Source of the DNA: Sthenelais limicola
Lineage: Eukaryota > Annelida > Polychaeta > Phyllodocida > Sigalionidae
Reading direction: 5' to 3'
NCBI GenBank assembly: GCA_942159475.1
Contig: OW804098.1
Coordinates: 116,595,225 to 116,659,224, forward strand
DNA length: 64,000 nt
In this document: piece by piece, positions 63,896 through 64,000 of the stretch
Position numbering within the stretch: the first letter of the stretch is position 1
Layout: every line of letters begins with the position of its first letter
Notes under the pieces: model-generated
Databases searched by the model: none
What the model was told of the DNA's origin: nothing
What the model saw: the letters and a program-made list of their open reading frames with translations, nothing else
Position numbers and translations under genes: made by a program

Positions 63896-64000
63896 TGTCC
63901 CTACAGAGCCAGGTTTGCTGAAGGAAAAGGGCACTTCAGATTGGGGCTTTTTGTATCAAGATATACATAGGATAGAAGGCAATGTTATGTTGTGTCTTCA
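63896..64000. other. Unique end of window
   Basis: Nothing is recognised in the last 105 bases. Confidence 0.5.

Overview
This window is animal (metazoan) nuclear DNA, intergenic and repeat-rich, with a 200-base assembly gap at 43450-43649. The best-supported cellular coding sequence is one exon of a SIX-class homeobox gene. It is on the plus strand and ends in a consensus splice donor. With an isolated tRNA gene, CT/GA microsatellites and many short inverted-repeat elements, this suggests a non-vertebrate animal, probably marine. A small SINE-like family ending in GAGTGAGTGAG with a TTTACGCC core reminds me of mollusc repeats, but I cannot fix the phylum.

Layout. 1-16.9 kb: short transposon-like families with a few repeat-free islands. 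17.1-20.1 kb: a 5'-truncated L1/Tx1-like LINE with an open reverse-transcriptase frame and a 12-base target duplication, lying between two inverted arms of an older foldback element. 20-35.7 kb: more elements, several nested, and long purine/pyrimidine tracts. 35.7-39.5 kb: SIX4/5 upstream region, exon and start of its intron. 39.5-64 kb: elements, minisatellites, a tRNA-Lys(UUU) gene on the minus strand at 51.0 kb, and CpG-rich or motif-rich unique islands. No later SIX exon is recognised.

Repeat families are labelled here for reference. A: about 400 bp, ends TGTGATGTGTTNCAGG. B: about 235 bp, ends GGGTCAGATTTTCAG. C: about 365 bp, ends GGCC plus AGGTGTGTTTCCGATTTA. D: foldback, ends GGGCCCGTTG. 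E: about 210 bp, ends CAGTCTAGGC. F: about 350 bp, ends AATAGGGGATTTGCAT. G: about 320 bp, ends ACATAGTATTCAC. H: SINE-like. I: 84-bp foldback. J and K: single elements with clean terminal inverted repeats. None carries a recognisable transposase, so all look non-autonomous (MITE-like). Nested cases give an order of insertion: B is younger than A, C is younger than D, and the LINE is younger than the D-like element around it.

No operon or multi-gene pathway is present. The most plausible functional unit is the SIX4/5 gene with surrounding non-coding DNA. Several unique blocks (12.0, 23.1, 58.7 and 60.5 kb) have motif content compatible with enhancers, which is inference only. Family names, boundaries and similarities were read by eye, so most boundaries are accurate only to a few bases or a few tens of bases.
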